Assembly: GCA_964203655.1 (NCBI GenBank)
Contig: CAXNMJ010000008.1
Location: forward strand, 25,082 to 89,081
Direction: 5' to 3'
Source: BACL27 sp947488385
GTDB lineage: Bacteria > Actinomycetota > Acidimicrobiia > Acidimicrobiales > Ilumatobacteraceae
DNA: 64,000 nucleotides
Part shown: in pieces, positions 50,986 through 61,036 of the stretch
Numbering within the stretch: position 1 is the first letter of the stretch
Layout of the letters: the number at the start of each line of letters is the position of its first letter
Notes under the pieces: generated by a model
Told to the model about the DNA's origin: nothing
Database searches by the model: none
What the model saw: only the letters and a program-made list of their open reading frames with translations
Position numbers and translations under genes: made by a program

Positions 50986-51972
50986 ATGACTACACCAGTT
51001 CGAATCACAGTTACCGGCGCAGCCGGACAAATCGGTTACGGAATTTTGTTTCGCATTGCATCTGGGCAGATGCTTGGGCCAAATACACCGGTAATTTTGC
51101 AGTTGCTTGAAGTGACGCCAGCACTTGGCGCGCTCAACGGCGTAAAAATGGAACTTGACGATTGCGCCTATGGACCACTTGTAGATGTGATTACAACTGA
51201 CGATGCCAATGTTGCCTTTGGTGACGCAGATATTGCTCTGTTGATTGGTGCGATGCCGCGCAAAGATGGCATGGAGCGCGCCGATTTGTTGACTGCAAAC
51301 GGTGGAATATTCAAGCCACAAGGTCGCGCGATTGCAAAAAATGCAAAGAAGAATGTCAAAGTTTTGGTTGTTGGCAACCCGGCGAATACGAATGCGTTTA
51401 TTGCGATGAGCAACGCCACCGAGATTGATCCAAAACAATTTACGGCGATGACTCGTTTAGATCACAACCGCGCAGTGGCTCAACTTGCACAACGTGTTGG
51501 TAAACCAGTTACCTCAATCAAAAAAATGACGATCTGGGGAAACCACTCGGCATCTCAATATCCAGATCTTTATAACTGTGAAGTTGACGGCAAAAATGCT
51601 GCGACTTTGGTCAACGACGAGGCTTGGATGCGCGAGACGTTCATTCCGACGGTCGCTAAGCGCGGTGCTGCAATCATCAAAGCCCGCGGTTTGTCTTCGG
51701 CTGCTTCAGCTGGCACTGCAGCGATGGATCACATCCGCAACTGGGTGCAGGGCACGCCAGCGGGCGATTGGGTGAGCATGTCGGTGCCTTCAGACGGCAG
51801 TTACGGCGTGCCTGCAGGGTTGATTTCGTCTTTCCCATGCACGTGTGCGAACGGTGAATACAGCATCGTGCAGGGCTTGCCAGTTAATGATTTCAGTCGC
51901 AAGATGATCGACGCATCTGTCGCTGAGTTGATTGATGAGCGCGATGCCGTTCGCAGTCTTGGTCTAGTTTAA
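50986..51972 (+). CDS. mdh: Malate dehydrogenase
   Basis: A 328-residue NAD-dependent TCA-cycle enzyme of the cytoplasmic, dimeric type. The dinucleotide-binding loop is VTGAAGQIGYGILFRIASG, substrate-binding arginines are in GAMPRKDGMERADLL and ALTRLD-like TAMTRLDHNRA, and the catalytic histidine is in IWGNHSASQYPD. Length matches actinobacterial enzymes (about 329). With sucCD, sdhCAB and the pyrophosphatase nearby, this part of the chromosome is rich in central energy metabolism. Confidence 0.97.
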   Translation: MTTPVRITVTGAAGQIGYGILFRIASGQMLGPNTPVILQLLEVTPALGALNGVKMELDDCAYGPLVDVITTDDANVAFGDADIALLIGAMPRKDGMERADLLTANGGIFKPQGRAIAKNAKKNVKVLVVGNPANTNAFIAMSNATEIDPKQFTAMTRLDHNRAVAQLAQRVGKPVTSIKKMTIWGNHSASQYPDLYNCEVDGKNAATLVNDEAWMRETFIPTVAKRGAAIIKARGLSSAASAGTAAMDHIRNWVQGTPAGDWVSMSVPSDGSYGVPAGLISSFPCTCANGEYSIVQGLPVNDFSRKMIDASVAELIDERDAVRSLGLV

Positions 51973-51994
51973 AAAATTCGCGAGGCGCGAATTA
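51971..51994 (-). terminator. Intrinsic terminator of the SCP2-domain gene
   Basis: AATTCGCG (51975-51982) and CGCGAATT (51986-51993) form a perfect 8-bp stem with a 3-base loop. On the minus strand it is followed by a run of T residues (complement of 51971-51976), the standard intrinsic pattern, and it overlaps the gene's TAA. It may also serve mdh on the other strand, where the T-run is missing. Confidence 0.75.
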
Positions 51995-52390
51995 GAAGTT
52001 CGTGTTGGCGTTGACGCTTGTAAACACAACGTCGAGTGCCAAAAATAATGGTTGGGTAGCGATGACTCGCTCGTGATCACCTTTGAAACGAATCTTGCCA
52101 CTGATGAATGCTTCTTGGGCATTGATTTTTCCGGTGGCGACACCCACGGCTGTTTGCCAGTCTTGAGTGAAAGCAATATCTGAAGTTGCGGCCGCACCGC
52201 TGGCAAAACTGATTTTGCCGTCGCGCGACTCGAGATGATAAGTCACATCGCCGCGCGGTGTGCCAGTAATGATCTGGGTAACCGCAACTGAGTTATCGCG
52301 CGCCACGGCAGCAATCTCGCTGCTTTGACGAATGCCTTCAGCTACTGCATTGATCCATTCATTGCTGAGATAGTCAACGCGGTTTGACAT
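51992..52390 (-). CDS. SCP2 sterol-binding domain protein
   Basis: A 132-residue protein consisting of one SCP2-like domain. After an N-terminal helix it has GDVTYHLESRDGKISFASG and the pattern SDIAFTQDWQTAVGVATGKI followed by NAQEAFISGKIRFKGD, typical of bacterial SCP2 proteins with a hydrophobic lipid or acyl-CoA pocket. The precise ligand is unknown. It lies 23 bases downstream of the hppA stop, so it may share that transcript. Confidence 0.82.
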   Translation of the reverse strand: MSNRVDYLSNEWINAVAEGIRQSSEIAAVARDNSVAVTQIITGTPRGDVTYHLESRDGKISFASGAAATSDIAFTQDWQTAVGVATGKINAQEAFISGKIRFKGDHERVIATQPLFLALDVVFTSVNANTNF

Positions 52391-52413
52391 TTTTTAAAAT
52401 GATTTCGCGCAGA

Positions 52414-54743
52414 TTAAGCAGCGACCATGCTGACTGTCTTGCGACGCGAGAACATGATTGAAATAACCAAGATCACCAATGAGATGCCGGCGATGCTCAA
52501 ACGAGCAGCGTCGTTGTCTTTCAAGTTGATGATTGCTGGCAAGGTCAACAGTGCGACCAAGTTCATCACTTTGATCAACGGATTAAGCGCAGGGCCCGCA
52601 GTGTCTTTGAATGGGTCGCCGACTGTGTCGCCAATGACCGCTGCTTTGTGAGCATTTGAACCTTTGCCACCATGATGACCGTCTTCGATGTACTTTTTGG
52701 CGTTGTCCCATGCACCACCCGAGTTGCTCAAGTAGTTAGCCATCAACTGACCAGTCAAGATAACGCCTGCCAAGAACGCACCGAGTGCTGCGTAGCCGAT
52801 ACCAAAACCGACGATTACCGGTGTGAGAACTGCGAGTAATGCTGGCGTTGTCAGTTCACGCAAGCGATGCTGCGGTGCAGATATCGATTACCGGGCCGTA
52901 GTCAGGTTGTTTTGTGCCGGCCATAATTTTGCCGTCTGCAAACTGACTGCGCACTTCTTGCACCACGACACCTGCGGTTCGGCCTACTGCGCGAATTGCG
53001 AGCGCCGAGAACATGAAGGCAATTGATCCGCCGATGAGCAAGCCGATAAATGTTTTTACATCTGAAACGTTGATTTGAGTTTCAACTGCAGTGAAAATCG
53101 CCGAGCCTTCGAGCTTCTTGCCGGCTGCGTCTTTGAGGCCGAGTTCGCCAGCGATTGTTTCGATGTACGAAGCGAACAATGCGACTGCAGCAATCACTGC
53201 CGAGCCGATTGCGAAACCTTTTGTGACAGCCTTTGTCGTGTTGCCGACTGCGTCGAGGCTGACAAGAATCTTGCCTGTCTCGCCGTGCAGTTCGCCAGCC
53301 ATTTCGGCGATGCCCGCTGCGTTATCGGATACCGGACCAAACGTGTCTTCAGAAACGATGACACCAGTTGTGGCCAACATACCCATGCCGCACAAAGCGA
53401 CGAGGTAGAGCGAGAACTGAATGTTGCCGCCGCCCATCCAAATTGTTGTGCCGAGTGCAACGGCGATGCACAAAATCGCGTACACCGAAGACTCAAGACC
53501 AGATGCAGTGCCCGAGAGCACGACTGTTGCTGGGCCAGTTTCAGACGATTCAGCAATTTCTTTTACTGGGCCGTATTCAGTGCCAGTGAAATATTCAGTT
53601 AGACGACTCAATACTTGAGCAAGAATTAAACCAACTAGTACGGCGCCAAAAACTCGCCAGCCCGTGTTTGAAAAACCAGTCTTTTCAAGCTTGTCGTTGC
53701 CTACGTAATACGTGGCGAGAATATATGTGCCGATCACGGTGATGATGCCTGCAGTGAGGAAACCACGGTTGATTGGCTTGAGCGCATTCGTCTCGCCATC
53801 TTTGGCACGCACGGCAAAAACACCGGCGATTGACGCAATCACGCCGATAGCGCGAGCGGCAAGTGGGAAAACCAAGCCGAGCGCCGGATTCAAACCAATT
53901 GAGTTGAACGCGGCAACACCGAGAATGATCGATGCAACAAGGGTGACTTCGTAACTTTCAAACAAGTCAGCCGCCATACCTGCGCAGTCGCCAACATTGT
54001 CACCAACGTTGTCAGCAATTGTTGCTGGGTTGCGCGGGTCGTCTTCAGGAATACCTGCTTCAACTTTGCCGACCAAGTCAGCACCAACGTCGGCTGCCTT
54101 GGTGAAAATTCCGCCACCGACACGCAAGAACAATGCGAGTAGTGATCCACCGAAACCGAAACCAACGAGCATTGCCGAACTTGTGTTTTGAAACAAAGCA
54201 ATGATCAAAGTTGCACCGAGCAAGACCAAGACCGACGGTGAACATTCCGGCTACGCCACCAGTGCGGAATGCAACTTGCAATGCCTCTTTCATTGAGCCA
54301 CGACGAGCAGCGGCTGCAGTGCGAACGTTGCCGCGAGTCGCGAGTGTCATACCGATGTAACCGGTTAGCCCAGAGGCGACGCAGCCGAGGACGAAAGCGA
54401 TTGTGCGATACAAGCCAGCCGAGACAAATGAAAGTGCCGACTCGCCGTTTGGTTTGTCAATTGCGACTGAAGTTAAAAACACGACTGCACCGACGGGCAC
54501 GAGAATCATGCCGATCGTGCGGAACTGGCGTTTCAAATATGCCCATGCTCCGACTTGAATCGCCGACGCGATTTCTTTCATTTTGTCGGTGCCTTCATCT
54601 TCTTGCAGAACCTTGACCATCAAGTACCAGCCGACGAGTAAAGCCAGAACTGCCGATCCGCCTGAGAGCCACAAAATGAGCCACTCACCGCCTTTAAGGG
54701 TGAAGTCTTGCCAGCCGCCTTCGGATGCAAATAATGCGCTCAC
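52414..54743 (-). CDS. hppA: K+-independent proton-translocating pyrophosphatase, broken by two frameshifts
   Basis: A membrane enzyme of about 775 residues and some 16 helices that hydrolyses pyrophosphate to pump protons. Three consecutive frames join if one base is dropped near 54220-54222 (VGLGL then LGATLIIALFQ) and one near 52861-52866 (AASL then RELTTPALL). The core has DPRNPATIADNVGDNVGDCA and the C-terminal GDTVGDPFKDTAGPALNPLI substrate motifs. GNTTKAVTKG has Lys instead of Ala after GNTT, the mark of K+-independent H+ pumps. The GTG at 54743 has CGGAGAAACATCAA upstream. Intact motifs on both sides of each break suggest sequence errors. Confidence 0.9.
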
Positions 54744-54936
54744 TTGATGTTTCTCCGTTTTCTCATTGGGCCAGCCACTTTGGTGACCCGTGTTATATGT
54801 CTCGGAAAGTATAAAGAATTTGCGGGCACTAATGCGAATGCGCTTGGTTTTAGGCACAGAAAGCCACGGTGAGACACGGTTCACGCTGCGGGTGAGCCCG
54901 GCGATGTCGGGCAGTTATGGGCCGACTACTAGCGTG

Positions 54937-55722
54937 ATGAGTGCAGATATGGTCCAAACAATCTCAAAACCAAGCCGAACGCGAGAGCCGGTCACGGGCA
55001 CAGCGCTTGCATCCCGCAAGAAAAAGTCGTTTTTACTTGACCTTTATTCGACTGCAGTCGGCAAAAAATATGCCATGGCCATCTCCGGAATCGCCTTGAT
55101 GGGTTTTGTTCTGTTTCACATGATCGGCAATTTGAAAATGTATCTCGGGGCTGCCGAACTTGACAGCTACGCCGAATTTCTCAAAAAACTTTTGTACCCA
55201 CTCGCACCAAAAGGTGCAGTTTTGTGGATTCTGCGCGGCGGTTTGCTGGCGATGCTCGTGTTGCACTTGCACGCTGCATGGTCGTTGACGATTATGAATC
55301 GACAAGCGCGACCGGTGAAATATCAATCGCCGCGCGATTATGAAGTTGCAAACTTTGCAAGTCGCACGATGCGCTACAGCGGAATGATCGTTTTAAGTTT
55401 CTTGATTTGGCATCTTGCTGATTTGACGTTCGGAGTTGTCAACACAATTGGTGCCGACGGTGCTTTTGTGCGTGCCGAGGTTTACGCGAACGTTGTGCGC
55501 AGTTTGGGTCGTTGGCCGGTGGCGCTGTTTTATATTCTTGCGAATTTGTTGCTCGGCATTCACCTGCGACATGGAGCGTGGAGCATCTTTCAATCATTGG
55601 GATGGAACAACCCGCGATTTAATTCTTGGCGTTGGGCATTTGCCACCGGGTTTGCCGCCGTTGTAGTTCTAGGAAACATTTCATTTCCGATTGCGGTGCT
55701 CGCGGGCATCGTAAAGGTTTAA
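54937..55722 (+). CDS. sdhC: Succinate dehydrogenase cytochrome b subunit
   Basis: A 261-residue membrane anchor of the B. subtilis/actinobacterial one-subunit kind, with five hydrophobic helices. Likely haem-ligand histidines lie in GFVLFHMIGN, VLHLHAAWSL, LIWHLADLTFG and GIHLRHGAWSIFQSLG. It transfers electrons from SdhB to quinone. The start is uncertain: ATG at 54937 or 54949 are both plausible, while earlier in-frame codons lie in the promoter region shared with hppA. No separate sdhD is present, as expected for this type. Confidence 0.92.
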   Translation: MSADMVQTISKPSRTREPVTGTALASRKKKSFLLDLYSTAVGKKYAMAISGIALMGFVLFHMIGNLKMYLGAAELDSYAEFLKKLLYPLAPKGAVLWILRGGLLAMLVLHLHAAWSLTIMNRQARPVKYQSPRDYEVANFASRTMRYSGMIVLSFLIWHLADLTFGVVNTIGADGAFVRAEVYANVVRSLGRWPVALFYILANLLLGIHLRHGAWSIFQSLGWNNPRFNSWRWAFATGFAAVVVLGNISFPIAVLAGIVKV

Positions 55723-55740
55723 CAAAGTGAAGGTCAAACG

Positions 55741-57663
55741 ATGAGCACAAAATTAAATGCGAAAGTTCCCGAAGGTGCGTTGCGCGACAAGTGGGACAAC
55801 TATAAAGCCGACGCAAAACTTGTCAATCCGAACAACAAGCGCAAGTTCAAAGTAATCGTTGTTGGTACCGGTCTTGCCGGAGCGTCGGCAGCAGCGACAC
55901 TTGCCGAACTTGGTTACCAAGTTGATGCATTTACGTTTCATGACTCGGCGCGACGTGCTCACTCGATTGCTGCGCAAGGTGGCATCAACGCGGCGAAAAA
56001 TTATCAAGGTGATGGCGACAGCATCAACCGCTTGTTTGTCGACACGATTAAAGGTGGCGACTTTCGCAGTCGTGAGAGCAACGTCCATCGTTTGGCCCAA
56101 GTTTCGGTCGACATCATCGACCAGATGGTGGCCCAAGGTGTGCCGTTCGCTCGTGAGTACGGCGGCATGCTTGACAACCGCAGTTTTGGTGGCGCCCAAG
56201 TAAGCCGAACTTTTTATGCCCGCGGTCAAACTGGTCAGCAGTTGTTGCTCGGCGCATATCAGCAGTTGTCGCGACAAATTGGTTTGGGCGGCGTACGACT
56301 TTTCAATCGCACCGAGTTGGTCGACACCGTAATTATTGACGGTCGATGCAGTGGCATCGTCGTTCGCGATCTGCTGACGGGCGAGATCACATCACACGCG
56401 GCTCACGCAGTCGTGATGGCCACAGGTGGCTATGGCAACGTGTTTTTCTTGTCGACAAACGCGATGAATTGCAACGTCACGGCGGCATGGCGAGCACATC
56501 GTCGCGGTGCAATGTTTGCCAACCCTTGCTTTACTCAGATTCACCCGACTTGTATTCCGCAAAGCGATGAGTCGCAGTCGAAGTTGACTTTGATGAGCGA
56601 GTCGTTGCGCAACGACGGGCGAGTGTGGGTGCCTGCGAACGCTGACGATTCGCGACCAGCTGAACAAATTCCAGAAAGTGAGCGCGACTACTACTTAGAG
56701 CGGCTCTACCCGAGTTACGGCAACTTGGCGCCGCGAGATATTTCTTCGCGTGCAGCAAAGCGACTCGTTGATCGAGGCCACGGTGTTGGTCCGTTGAAGA
56801 ATGGCGTCAACCTCGACTTCTCGGCGGCAATTTCACGCCTTGGCCGAGACGTTGTCGAAGAGCGATACGGAAACTTGTTTCAAATGTATGAGCGAATCGC
56901 CGGTGAAGATCCATATGCGACACCGATGCGAATTTACCCAGCTACGCACTACACAATGGGCGGGTTGTGGGTCGACTACGAACTCGCGACGACGGTGCCG
57001 GGCTTGTATGCCGCAGGCGAAGCAAACTTCTCAGACCACGGCGCAAACCGACTTGGCGCGAGCGCGTTGATGCAAGGTCTTGCCGATGGATATTTTGTTT
57101 TGCCATACACAATCAGCAATGGTTTGGCGCCGCTTTTGAACAAAGCAATTCCGACGACAGATCACCCAGCGTTTGTTCAAGCAGAAACCGAAGCACGTGA
57201 GCGGTTCAACGGCTATCTCAATGTCAAGGGCACTCGCTCGCCAGATTGGTTTCATCGCGAACTGGGCAAAATCATTTGGGACTATTGCGGCATGGAGCGC
57301 ACGCAACAAGGCCTTGAAAAAGCCTTGTCTGAATTACCAGCTCTATATAGCGAATTCAAAAAAGATCTGCGTGTCACGGGCACAGGCGAAAACGTGAACC
57401 AAACACTTGAAAAAGCAGGTCGCGTAGATGACTTCTTCCAACTCGGCATGTTGATGTGTCGTGATGCTCTAGATCGCAACGAGAGTTGCGGCGCACACTT
57501 CCGCAGCGAATATCAAACTGACGACGGCGAGGCGATGCGCGATGACGAAAACTTCTGTCACGTGTCTGCATACAACTGGACCGGCGATCCAATGGCCAGT
57601 GAGTTGAACAAAGAACAACTCGTTTACGAAACAGCACATCTCGCAACTCGGAGCTACAAGTGA
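55741..57663 (+). CDS. sdhA: Succinate dehydrogenase flavoprotein subunit
   Basis: A 640-residue FAD subunit oxidising succinate to fumarate. The dinucleotide fold is VVGTGLAGASAAATLAELG, and His74 in RRAHSIAAQGGIN is the residue that binds FAD covalently. HPTCIPQSDESQSKLTLMSE and HYTMGGLWVDYE contribute the active site, and the late GANRLGASALMQGLADGYF is typical. It resembles the non-classical, B. subtilis-like SdhA group. Its TGA overlaps the GTG of sdhB. Confidence 0.96.
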   Translation: MSTKLNAKVPEGALRDKWDNYKADAKLVNPNNKRKFKVIVVGTGLAGASAAATLAELGYQVDAFTFHDSARRAHSIAAQGGINAAKNYQGDGDSINRLFVDTIKGGDFRSRESNVHRLAQVSVDIIDQMVAQGVPFAREYGGMLDNRSFGGAQVSRTFYARGQTGQQLLLGAYQQLSRQIGLGGVRLFNRTELVDTVIIDGRCSGIVVRDLLTGEITSHAAHAVVMATGGYGNVFFLSTNAMNCNVTAAWRAHRRGAMFANPCFTQIHPTCIPQSDESQSKLTLMSESLRNDGRVWVPANADDSRPAEQIPESERDYYLERLYPSYGNLAPRDISSRAAKRLVDRGHGVGPLKNGVNLDFSAAISRLGRDVVEERYGNLFQMYERIAGEDPYATPMRIYPATHYTMGGLWVDYELATTVPGLYAAGEANFSDHGANRLGASALMQGLADGYFVLPYTISNGLAPLLNKAIPTTDHPAFVQAETEARERFNGYLNVKGTRSPDWFHRELGKIIWDYCGMERTQQGLEKALSELPALYSEFKKDLRVTGTGENVNQTLEKAGRVDDFFQLGMLMCRDALDRNESCGAHFRSEYQTDDGEAMRDDENFCHVSAYNWTGDPMASELNKEQLVYETAHLATRSYK

Positions 57664-58433
57664 ACCAACTCACAGATCTCAAACTCAAGGTTTGGCGTCA
57701 GGCTGGCCCAGATGTTGACGGATATTTCGAGACTTATATAGTCGACAAAGTCAGCGATGAGGCTTCATTTTTAGAGATGCTCGATCAGTTAAACGAGCGT
57801 TTGATCGGCGAGGGCAAAGAAGCAGTTGTGTTTGATCACGACTGTCGTGAAGGAATTTGTGGAACTTGTTCGCTGATGATTAACGGGCGGGCACATGGTC
57901 CACAAAGAGCAACTACGACTTGTCAATTGCATATGCGCACGTTCAAGAGTGGCGATGAGATCGTGATTGAGCCGTGGCGCGCCTCGGCTTTTCCGGTGAT
58001 CAAAGACCTGATGGTGGATCGTTCGTCGTTCGACCGAATCGTCGAAGCGGGCGGGTTTATCACCGCGCCGACAGGTGGCGCTCCCGATGCGAATTTGATT
58101 CTTGTGCCAAAACCAGTTGCCGATGCGGCGATGGATTCTGCGGCGTGCATCGGTTGCGGTGCATGTGTTGCTGCATGTCCCAATGGTGCGGCGAACTTGT
58201 TTACTGGCGCAAAAATTTCGCACCTTAATGTTTTGCCACAAGGGCAGAGCGAGCGTTATAAGCGTGCCGAAGCAATGGTGCATGCGATGGACGATCAGTT
58301 TGGCTCGTGCACAAACCACGGCGAGTGTTCGGCTGCATGTCCGAAAGAGATTTCGCTGGATGTCATCGCGATGATGAACACCGACTTTAGAAAGTCAAAG
58401 TCAAAGAATCGAAAATCGCTTAGCCGCAGCTAA
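57660..58433 (+). CDS. sdhB: Succinate dehydrogenase iron-sulfur subunit
   Basis: A 257-residue electron-transfer subunit. The [2Fe-2S] site is CREGICGTC (Cys62, Cys67, Cys70) with Cys88; the other clusters use CIGCGACVAACP (from Cys163) and CTNHGECSAACP (from Cys217). The end is a short basic Lys/Arg/Ser tail. The GTG start overlaps the sdhA stop (GTGA), so the order sdhC-sdhA-sdhB forms one tightly coupled operon. Confidence 0.96.
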   Translation: MNQLTDLKLKVWRQAGPDVDGYFETYIVDKVSDEASFLEMLDQLNERLIGEGKEAVVFDHDCREGICGTCSLMINGRAHGPQRATTTCQLHMRTFKSGDEIVIEPWRASAFPVIKDLMVDRSSFDRIVEAGGFITAPTGGAPDANLILVPKPVADAAMDSAACIGCGACVAACPNGAANLFTGAKISHLNVLPQGQSERYKRAEAMVHAMDDQFGSCTNHGECSAACPKEISLDVIAMMNTDFRKSKSKNRKSLSRS

Positions 58434-58459
58434 GTCGCACGTTTTAATTAGGGGAAATT

Positions 58460-59122
58460 ATGTTGGGTGACTTGGCGAACTGGGTGCAAGACGTCATCAA
58501 TCAGTTCGGTTATATCGGTGTTGCGTTGCTCGTCGTAATCGAAAATGTTTTTCCGCCGATTCCTTCGGAAATTGTTTTGCCGTTTGCTGGCTTTGTTGCT
58601 CAACAAAGCGCCTCTACCGACGCATTGAGTGCCGCGCAAAGCGACACATCAGTGGTTGGCATGATGATTGCCGCCACGATCGGTTCAGTAATTGGTGCGT
58701 TGATTTTGTATGCAATTGCCGCCGCGATCGGCCCCGAGAGACTGCGTGTTTTTGTCGAGCGGTTCGGTCGTTGGTTTGGTGTCAAGCCAAGCGACCTAGT
58801 TCGTGCCGAGGCATGGTTTGATAAACGCTCTGCAGTCGCCGTGTTAGTCGGACGATGTGTGCCATTGATCAGATCAATCGTTTCGATACCAGCTGGCTTT
58901 CGGCGCATGAAATTGACGAGCTTCGTTGTATTGACCGCGATTGGTAGCGCCGTTTGGAACATTGCTTTGATTGGCACAGGTGCTGTGCTCGGTGACCAAT
59001 GGGAGCGTGTCGGTGAGTATGTCGGTGTCTTTCAATGGCTCGTAATTGGCGCGATTTTGATTTTGCTAGTCAGATTTGTTTTGACTCGGGTAAAACGTCG
59101 TCGCACAAGCGTCAAGAGTTAG
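58460..59122 (+). CDS. DedA-family membrane protein
   Basis: A 220-residue protein of the DedA/SNARE-associated (VTT) family, several members of which move lipids such as undecaprenyl phosphate or phosphatidylethanolamine across the membrane. The reentrant motif VIENVFPPIPSEIVLPFAGF is near the N-terminus, and GRCVPLIRSIVSIPAGFRRM is the second hallmark. About five hydrophobic segments. AGGGGAAATT is a good ribosome-binding site. It is 26 bases after sdhB. Confidence 0.9.
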   Translation: MLGDLANWVQDVINQFGYIGVALLVVIENVFPPIPSEIVLPFAGFVAQQSASTDALSAAQSDTSVVGMMIAATIGSVIGALILYAIAAAIGPERLRVFVERFGRWFGVKPSDLVRAEAWFDKRSAVAVLVGRCVPLIRSIVSIPAGFRRMKLTSFVVLTAIGSAVWNIALIGTGAVLGDQWERVGEYVGVFQWLVIGAILILLVRFVLTRVKRRRTSVKS

Positions 59123-59131
59123 CAAGTTCAA

Positions 59132-60103
59132 ATGCAAGCATCTGATGTCAAACCAGTTGCATACAGTTTGCGAAACGGCGTGCAAGAGTCATGGCATAAC
59201 GGTGCCGTCGTTTGTCTTGAGCGGGATGGATCAATAAGTTTCAGCGTCGGCTCTCCACATGCAATTGTTTTTCCGCGTTCTTCAACCAAGCCGTTTCTGG
59301 CAACTGCAATGGTGGCTGCTGGGTTGAAGCTGCCGTCAAAATTATTGGCTCTTGTATGCGCCAGCCACGACGGTCGGCCAGAGCATCTGCAAGCTGCCCG
59401 CGAGATCTTGTCGCTCGCTGGTTTAGATGAAACAGCATTGTGCAACACCAAGGACTTTCCGCTTGATGATGATGCGGCACGTGAGATTATGCAAAGTGGG
59501 GGCCAAAAAACTGCATTGCAAATGAATTGCTCGGGCAAACATTCTGGAATGTTGGCAACTTGCGTGGCATGCGGTTGGGATCACGACTCGAGTTATTTGA
59601 ATCAAGACCATAAGTTGCAAAAATTAATTACTGCGATGATGCCTGAGTTGATTGGCGAAGAAGTTGCCAACATCGTTGTCGACGGCTGTGGTGCGCCAGC
59701 GCACGCAATGACGCTTGTCGGACTGGCCCGTGGGTTTCGTTCTGTCGCGATGGCGAAAGCCGGGTCGCCTGCGCGGGTGGTTGGTGAGGCGATGCAGGGT
59801 CATCCGCAAATGGTGGGCGGGCCGACACGCGACGTAACTCTGTTGATGTCGGGTATTTCTGGTTTGATTGCCAAAGACGGTGCCGAAGGTGTTTATGCCG
59901 CGGCACTGCCTGACGGTCGGGCGATTGCATTGAAGATTGCCGACGGCGCAAATCGTGCGCGACCGCCTCTGATGCGTGCGGCGCTCGTGGCGATGGGTGT
60001 TGATATTTCAAATGTTGACCCGCGAGCGTTTGAGTCGCCAATTTTTGGACACGGACAAATTGTTGGTGAAGTACGCGTTGTAGATAATCTGCTTTCATCG
60101 TGA
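59132..60103 (+). CDS. L-asparaginase II-family protein
   Basis: A 323-residue protein of the asparaginase II family (Rhizobium AnsA type), structurally unrelated to the E. coli enzymes. Characteristic stretches are FPRSSTKPFLATAMV, LALVCASHDGRPEHLQAARE, MNCSGKHSGMLATC and GCGAPAHAMTLVGLAR. It would hydrolyse asparagine to aspartate and ammonia in the cytoplasm. It begins 9 bases after the DedA gene and its end overlaps the next gene's GTG by four bases. Confidence 0.9.
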   Translation: MQASDVKPVAYSLRNGVQESWHNGAVVCLERDGSISFSVGSPHAIVFPRSSTKPFLATAMVAAGLKLPSKLLALVCASHDGRPEHLQAAREILSLAGLDETALCNTKDFPLDDDAAREIMQSGGQKTALQMNCSGKHSGMLATCVACGWDHDSSYLNQDHKLQKLITAMMPELIGEEVANIVVDGCGAPAHAMTLVGLARGFRSVAMAKAGSPARVVGEAMQGHPQMVGGPTRDVTLLMSGISGLIAKDGAEGVYAAALPDGRAIALKIADGANRARPPLMRAALVAMGVDISNVDPRAFESPIFGHGQIVGEVRVVDNLLSS

Positions 60104-61036
60104 CGTTGCATCATCAGACCAAAACTTTTCTCGGGCTACTTGCCGCACGCAACGAGCCGCCGCTCGAAAAGATGACACCGGTTGAAGCGCGTGAAATGAC
60201 TTTGCGCTACTACGTGCCGAGTGAGTATCCGATTTTTTCTCGACGCGATATTGATGCGGGTGGCGTGCCAGCGCGCTTATATTTGCCATCAGCCGAGAAA
60301 AATCTTGGGCTTGTGTATTTTCATTCATGGCGGTGGGTGGGTGTTTCACACGCTTGACGATTATGACGATGTTTGTCGGCGACTTGCGATGCAATCAGGC
60401 CACGCAGTTTTGAGCATTGACTATCGTTTGGCGCCAGAGTTTCCGTTTCCGACACCTTTAGAAGACTGTCTCAAAGCGGCGCGTTGGGCACGAGACAATG
60501 CGGCATCTTTGGGTTGTGATGCAAACCGAATGGTTGTTTGTGGTGATTCAGCTGGCGGAAACTTGTCGACTCTCGTAGCCCAGCATTCCGGAGTTGAATT
60601 CAAGATGCAGTTGCTTGTTTACCCGGCAGTTGATGCGCGGTGTGTGACTGAGAGTTATCGCAAAAACGGTGAAGGTTTTTTGCTGACGGCTGCGGCGATG
60701 GATTGGTTTTACGGACACTATTTGTCGGGTTCTGGTTCGACGGGCTCAAGCCCATTGACTGGCAGCGCTGAAGATCCGTTGGTTTCGCCATTGTTGGCTA
60801 GCGATGCGATTCTGGCCAAGATGCCACCAACTTTGGTGATTACTGCTGAGTACGACCCGTTGTGTGACGAGGGCGAACAATATGCGCAAAAATTAAATGC
60901 GCTTGGTGTGCCGACGACTTGTGTGCGTTACAACGGGCAGATTCATGCATTTTTGCGTTACGGCATCATGCTTGACGACGGCTACTTGGCGATTGCGCAA
61001 CTCGCCGACGCAATTCGTCGCCGTTTTGCTAGTTGA
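60100..61036 (+). CDS. Alpha/beta hydrolase, HSL-type esterase, broken by one frameshift
   Basis: A carboxylesterase/lipase of the hormone-sensitive lipase family, about 311 residues. The oxyanion motif HGGGW is read only after a frame change at about 60326-60334: the first frame reads LGLVYFH, the second FIHGGGWVFHTLDDYDDVCR. One surplus base explains it. The catalytic triad is complete downstream: Ser in GDSAGGNLSTL, Asp in AEYDPLCDEG and His in GQIHAFLRYG. The GTG at 60100 overlaps the asparaginase stop. Substrate unknown. Confidence 0.86.

Noticed and set aside
52856..52866. Possible programmed +1 frameshift in hppA (CTT GCG TGA)
   Set aside because: It lacks the known prfB-like slippery CTT-TGA context and hppA has no family history of frameshifting; several other genes in the window have similar breaks, favouring sequence error.
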